Position numbers and translations under genes: made by a program
Notes under the pieces: model-generated
Told to the model about the DNA's origin: nothing
What the model saw: the letters and a program-made list of their open reading frames with translations, nothing else
The model's database searches: none
Assembly: GCF_030696665.1 (NCBI RefSeq)
Contig: NZ_JAUYRV010000014.1
Coordinates: 1-64,000 of the forward strand
Direction of reading: 5' to 3'
DNA length: 64,000 nt
From: Novosphingobium sp.
GTDB lineage: Bacteria > Pseudomonadota > Alphaproteobacteria > Sphingomonadales > Sphingomonadaceae
In this document: piece after piece, positions 60,263 to 64,000 of the stretch
Layout: each line of letters starts with the position of its first letter
How positions within the stretch are numbered: position 1 is the stretch's first letter

Positions 60263-61423
60263 TCAGGCTCCCGGCAGTTCGAGAATGCGTTTGGCAACGA
60301 CGTTGAGCATCACTTCGCTGGTGCCACCTTCGATCGAGTTGGCCTTTGTGCGAAGCCATGACCGCGATGGCGTGCCACCGCTGGTGCGCTCGCTATCCCA
60401 TTCGAGTGCAGTGGCCCCGCCTGCGGCCATCAGCAGTTCGTGGCGGCGCTTGTTCAGTTCGGTGCCGACATACTTCATCATGTTGGGCTGTGCGGGATGC
60501 GCCTTGCCGACTTTGGCTTCATCGAGGAACTTTTCACCCATGCAGGCATAGGCCAGCGCATCGACATCGAACTGCGCCAGTTCGGCACGCAGGATCGGGT
60601 CTTCGAGGCCGTTTCGGGCGACGACCGCGCCGATGGCGTTGAGCCGGTCCCCGCCGCCAGCGCCCGAGATCATCTCGCGCTCGTGCCCGAGCAGGTACTT
60701 TGCAACGTCCCACCCGCGATTGAGTTCGCCCACGATCTGCGTCTTGGGCACGACCACATCGTCGAAGAAGGTTTCGCAGAACGGTGAATTGCCGCTGATC
60801 AGCTTGATCGGCTTGGTCGTGACGCCGGGCGTGGCCATATCGAACAGCAGGAAGCTGATGCCCTGATACTTGTTCGCCTTGTCGGTACGGACAAGGCAGA
60901 AAATCCAATCGGCCTTATCGGCATAGGACGTCCAGATCTTCTGGCCGTTGACGACCCAGTGATCGCCCTTGTCTTCACCGAAGGTCTGCAACGAGACGAG
61001 GTCGGAACCGGAGCCGGGTTCCGAATATCCCTGACACCAGCGGATTTCGCCGCGGGCAATCTGGCCGAGGTAGTGGACCTTCTGCTCCTCGGTGCCGAAC
61101 TTCAGCAGTGCGGGGCCAAGCATCCAGATGCCGAAGCTGGACAGCGGCGGGCGCGCGCCAATGTGGGCGCATTCCTCGCGCCAGATCTTGGCTTGCGCCG
61201 GAGACATGCCTGCACCGCCATAAGCCTCGGGCCAATCGGGCACGGTGTAGCCCTTGGCTGCGCAGCGATCCATCCAGGTTTTCTGGGCTTCGTTCTTGAA
61301 CTGGGCATCGCGGCCGCCCCAGCACACGTCGCCCTCATCGCGGACGGGTTCGCGCATTTCGGCGGGGCAGTTCGCTTCAAGCCACGCGCGGATTTCGGCG
61401 CGGAAAGCATCAAGGTCTGACAT
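60263..61423 (-). CDS. Acyl-CoA dehydrogenase family protein (subunit 1 of a pair)
   Basis: 386 residues with the FAD/substrate blocks CQGYSEPGSGSDLVSLQT and WVVNGQKIWTSYADKADWIF and the C-terminal IEGGTSEVMLNVVAKRILEL. It is first of a two-gene unit with the 59120 gene. It introduces a double bond next to an acyl-CoA thioester and passes electrons to ETF. The pairing suggests a heteromer. Confidence 0.92.
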   Translation of the reverse strand: MSDLDAFRAEIRAWLEANCPAEMREPVRDEGDVCWGGRDAQFKNEAQKTWMDRCAAKGYTVPDWPEAYGGAGMSPAQAKIWREECAHIGARPPLSSFGIWMLGPALLKFGTEEQKVHYLGQIARGEIRWCQGYSEPGSGSDLVSLQTFGEDKGDHWVVNGQKIWTSYADKADWIFCLVRTDKANKYQGISFLLFDMATPGVTTKPIKLISGNSPFCETFFDDVVVPKTQIVGELNRGWDVAKYLLGHEREMISGAGGGDRLNAIGAVVARNGLEDPILRAELAQFDVDALAYACMGEKFLDEAKVGKAHPAQPNMMKYVGTELNKRRHELLMAAGGATALEWDSERTSGGTPSRSWLRTKANSIEGGTSEVMLNVVAKRILELPGA

Positions 61424-61617
61424 GATTGTGCTCCTCTGTTAATCGCAAGGTTAAGGTGAGTCGCGGGTCGCTGGCAAGCGCGGATTTTCGGGCGATAGAC
61501 TGGGCTTTGGGGCAAGTGCCGCATGCCGTAGCGTAAACTGCACAAGCATTGACGCAGGGCCTTTCGCGCCTAAGCTGACGTAAACGTAAAACAACAAGAA
61601 TTTCGCTGGAGAGTGGG

Positions 61618-62466
61618 ATGCGGTTCACTGGGAAGACGGTCGTCGTGACCGGCGCAGCATCGGGAATTGGGCGGGCTACCGCCATCGCCTTTGCGGCGGA
61701 AGGGGCCACGGTTTACGCTGCAGATATCGACGAATCGGGGCTGGCGCAGACCGCCTCTGCGTCCAACGGCAAGGTTGTGACCGCGCGGTGCGATGTGACG
61801 CGGTGCGAGGACATCAAGGCGTTGATGGATCGCGCGGCAGCTGAGACCGGCGGCATCGATTGCGTGTTCAACAATGCTGGCGCTGGCGGGGATCGCGCCC
61901 CGATTGACGAGATCGAGCCGGAGGGCTGGGACCGGACGATGGACCTGCTGCTGCGGTCCGTTGCGTTCGGCATCCGCTATGCCGTGCCGCACATGATCGG
62001 GCGCAAGGGCGCAGCGTTCGTCAACACATCGAGCGTGGCTGCCGTGGGTCCGGGCTATTCGCCCACTGCCTATGCCGTGGCCAAGGCGGGCGTGCTGCAT
62101 CTGACCAAGGTGGCGGCGGCGGATCTGGCCAAGCACCAGATCCGCGTGAACGCGGTGCAGCCGGGCTTTATCAACACCAACATCTTCACCAGTTCGCTGG
62201 ACATGCCCGAGGCGCTGGAAGTGCAGGCCAAGGGCGCGATCGCCGCGATGTCACAAAGCGCGCAGCCGGTGGCGCGGGGCGGACAGGCCGATGACATTGC
62301 GCAGGCGGTGTTGTTTCTGGCGAGCGAGGGGGCGAGTTTCGTTACCGGCACATCGCTGATCGTGGATGGCGGTATCACCATCGGGCCACGGCACAGCTGG
62401 GATCCCAACATGCCGGGCCTGTTCGATGCGCTGCAACAGATGGCTGACGGCGCGAAGAGCGCATGA
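61618..62466 (+). CDS. Short-chain dehydrogenase/reductase (SDR)
   Basis: 282 residues. MRFTGKTVVVTGAASGIGRA holds the TGxxxGIG motif; NNAGAGG, the Ser in NTSSVAAV and YAVAKAG complete the active site. VDGGITIGPRHSW is the usual SDR end. It is divergent from the acyl-CoA dehydrogenase pair, and its stop overlaps the transporter start by four bases. Probably a hydroxysteroid- or hydroxyacyl-type oxidoreductase; substrate unknown. Confidence 0.9.
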   Translation: MRFTGKTVVVTGAASGIGRATAIAFAAEGATVYAADIDESGLAQTASASNGKVVTARCDVTRCEDIKALMDRAAAETGGIDCVFNNAGAGGDRAPIDEIEPEGWDRTMDLLLRSVAFGIRYAVPHMIGRKGAAFVNTSSVAAVGPGYSPTAYAVAKAGVLHLTKVAAADLAKHQIRVNAVQPGFINTNIFTSSLDMPEALEVQAKGAIAAMSQSAQPVARGGQADDIAQAVLFLASEGASFVTGTSLIVDGGITIGPRHSWDPNMPGLFDALQQMADGAKSA

Positions 62467-63890
62467 TCCCGGTTGAGGGCAAGGTGCCTACTCGCCTCGC
62501 CCTGTTCAACGGGCTGGGCAGCGTGGCCTATGGCGTAAAGGACAACGGCTTTGCCACGTTCCTGCTGCTGTTCTACAATCAGGTGCTGGGCATGGACGCG
62601 CGGCTGGTGAGCCTTGCGCTGCTGATTGCGCTGGTGTTCGACGGGCTGATCGATCCGGTGGTGGGCCATTTCAGCGACCGCACGCGGACGGGATGGGGGC
62701 GGCGGCTGCCGTTCCTTTATCTCGCGCCGATCCCGCTGGGGCTGGCCTGGGCGTTTCTGTGGTCCCCGATTGGCGAGCCGAACTTCTGGGTGCTGCTGGT
62801 CTCTGCCATAATGGTGCGCGCACTGGTGGCGATGTGCGAAGTGCCATCGGCAGCGCTGATCCCCGAAATCACGCGCGATTATGACGAGCGCACGCGTCTG
62901 ACGCGGTTCCGCTTTCTGTTTTCGTGGGGCGGCGGGCTGCTGATGCTGCTGCTGGCCTATGGCGTGTTCCTGCCCGATGCCATGCTGGCGCGTGAGGGCT
63001 ATCGCAATTTCGGGCTGTTCGGCGCTGGCCTGATGGCAGTGTGCGTGCTGGTCTCCGCCGTGGGGCAGCACCGATGGGTAAAGGGCTGGCCGCCGGAGCG
63101 TGCGGTCGGCGGAAAGAGCGCCCTCGCCTCGCTGGGGGACATCCGTGAGAGCTTTTCGCACCCCGCCTGCCTGATCGTGATGGGCGGGATCGCCGCAGCG
63201 CTGACCGCGCAGGGCATCACGTTTGCGCTGTCGAACTACCTCTATCTCTATATCTGGAAGTTCACCCCGACGGCGCTGCAAGCATTTCCGTTCCTGCTGT
63301 TTGCCAGCGTGATCGGTGCATCGTTGCTGGTTGGCCCCGCACAGAAACGCTGGGGCAAAGCGGGGACGGTAATGCGCATGGCACCGTTGGGCATGGTGTT
63401 CTGGGCCGGACCGCTGCTGCTACGCTGGCAGGGGTTGTGGGCCGAAGACGGATCGACCGGAGCCATCGTGGGCATGTTTGCCTGCACACTGCTGTCCAAC
63501 ACGTTCACTGTGACCGGCACGATGACGCTGTGGTCGATGGTAGCCGATGTGGTCGAGGCTTCCGAGGAACAGACCGGGCGAAGGTCTGAAGGCACGCTTT
63601 CTGCAGGGGCATTCCTTGCCAGCAAGTGCGCAGGCGGGCTGGGTGTGTTTATCACCGGGCTGTTGCTGAGCTTTGCCGGGCTGGAAGCGAACACGCCGCC
63701 GGATCAGGTTCTGCCCGAGGTGACTTATCGCCTGAGCCTTGCCTATGTGGCGAGCATTGCCGTGCTGGCAGTGCTGACGGCGGCAATTGTACGCCGGTTT
63801 CCGATAGACCGTGCAGCCCACGCCGCTCGGCTCGCCCGATTGGATCAGGTGGCGAAAGCCGATCCGGATGCGGCGGGATTGCATCCATAG
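62463..63890 (+). CDS. MFS transporter of the GPH (glycoside-pentoside-hexuronide:cation symporter) type
   Basis: 475 residues with about twelve membrane helices. FDGLIDPVVGHFSDRTRTGWGRR is the MelB/GPH-type signature of the first cytoplasmic loop, and DYDERTRLTRFRFLFSWGGG is the second family block. It is coupled to the preceding SDR by a four-base overlap, so it probably imports the compound the SDR and acyl-CoA dehydrogenases act on. Members near lipid-catabolic genes in this group are often annotated only as MFS transporters. Confidence 0.88.
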   Translation: MIPVEGKVPTRLALFNGLGSVAYGVKDNGFATFLLLFYNQVLGMDARLVSLALLIALVFDGLIDPVVGHFSDRTRTGWGRRLPFLYLAPIPLGLAWAFLWSPIGEPNFWVLLVSAIMVRALVAMCEVPSAALIPEITRDYDERTRLTRFRFLFSWGGGLLMLLLAYGVFLPDAMLAREGYRNFGLFGAGLMAVCVLVSAVGQHRWVKGWPPERAVGGKSALASLGDIRESFSHPACLIVMGGIAAALTAQGITFALSNYLYLYIWKFTPTALQAFPFLLFASVIGASLLVGPAQKRWGKAGTVMRMAPLGMVFWAGPLLLRWQGLWAEDGSTGAIVGMFACTLLSNTFTVTGTMTLWSMVADVVEASEEQTGRRSEGTLSAGAFLASKCAGGLGVFITGLLLSFAGLEANTPPDQVLPEVTYRLSLAYVASIAVLAVLTAAIVRRFPIDRAAHAARLARLDQVAKADPDAAGLHP

Positions 63891-63973
63891 CGCCTGATTA
63901 ACCGAACGCTTAATTTTCCGCTTGAATTCACCGCCTGCCCGTTGAACACTGCCGGGCAACAAGGAGAGGCCAC

Positions 63974-64000
63974 ATGGATTTCGAACCGACCGACCGCCAG
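63974..64000 (+). CDS. Start of a gene cut by the window edge (possible acyl-CoA dehydrogenase)
   Basis: AAGGAGAGG lies five bases before ATG 63974, and the nine codons present read MDFEPTDRQ. This opening is common in acyl-CoA dehydrogenases and would fit the block, but nine residues cannot prove it. Confidence 0.45.

Overview
The window is a GC-rich, densely packed stretch of bacterial chromosome. Its protein content and gene order point to a sphingomonad (Alphaproteobacteria, Sphingomonadales), most likely Novosphingobium or a close relative. The pointers are the order hisB-hisH-hisA-hisF-hisE-HIT, ybgC-tolQRAB-pal, an alpha-type SspB, a 531-residue isocitrate lyase opposite a RamB-like regulator, and several families of GC-rich palindromic repeats between genes. 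This placement is inference from reading the proteins, not from a search.

Region 1 (1-9.6 kb) is accessory DNA with a defence flavour. It opens with the cut-off 3' end of an ArdC-type antirestriction gene. Next come an unknown ORF, an Excalibur-domain gene broken by an apparent one-base frameshift, and a tiny stand-alone sigma region-4 protein. An AbiEi/AbiEii type IV toxin-antitoxin pair follows, with two 43-bp palindromes upstream, then an unknown HTH/coiled-coil protein and a single-chain type IIG (MmeI-like) restriction-methylation enzyme carrying an in-frame palindromic-repeat insertion.

Region 2 (9.6-19.7 kb) holds a divergent pair: a TIGR03032-type protein and a 2946-residue secreted giant. 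The giant has four tandem sets of exactly seven FG-GAP repeats, each pair of sets separated by a cadherin-like linker. These are followed by cadherin-like domains, RTX repeats and a serralysin-type C-terminal secretion region.

Region 3 (19.9-38 kb) contains housekeeping and metabolic genes: rsgA, an orphan BciA-like vinyl reductase, a sugar operon (FGGY kinase, LldD, RhaT, DeoR), LMW phosphatase, a SnoaL-GNAT-nitrilase triad, an S9 peptidase, purC, an M16 lipoprotein peptidase, a TetR regulator and purSQ.

Region 4 (38-58 kb) contains a GGDEF-EAL protein, isocitrate lyase with a 52-residue partner and a divergent regulator, a GNAT-DUF1285-NUDIX-cca run, a DnaJ-like protein, the Tol-Pal operon, the histidine operon (with a 54-residue PEP-CTERM miniprotein inside it), sspB and gmk.

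Region 5 (58-64 kb) looks catabolic: two SDR dehydrogenases, two adjacent acyl-CoA dehydrogenases, a GPH/MFS transporter and the first codons of a third possible acyl-CoA dehydrogenase. No rRNA, tRNA, CRISPR array, integrase or transposase was recognised.
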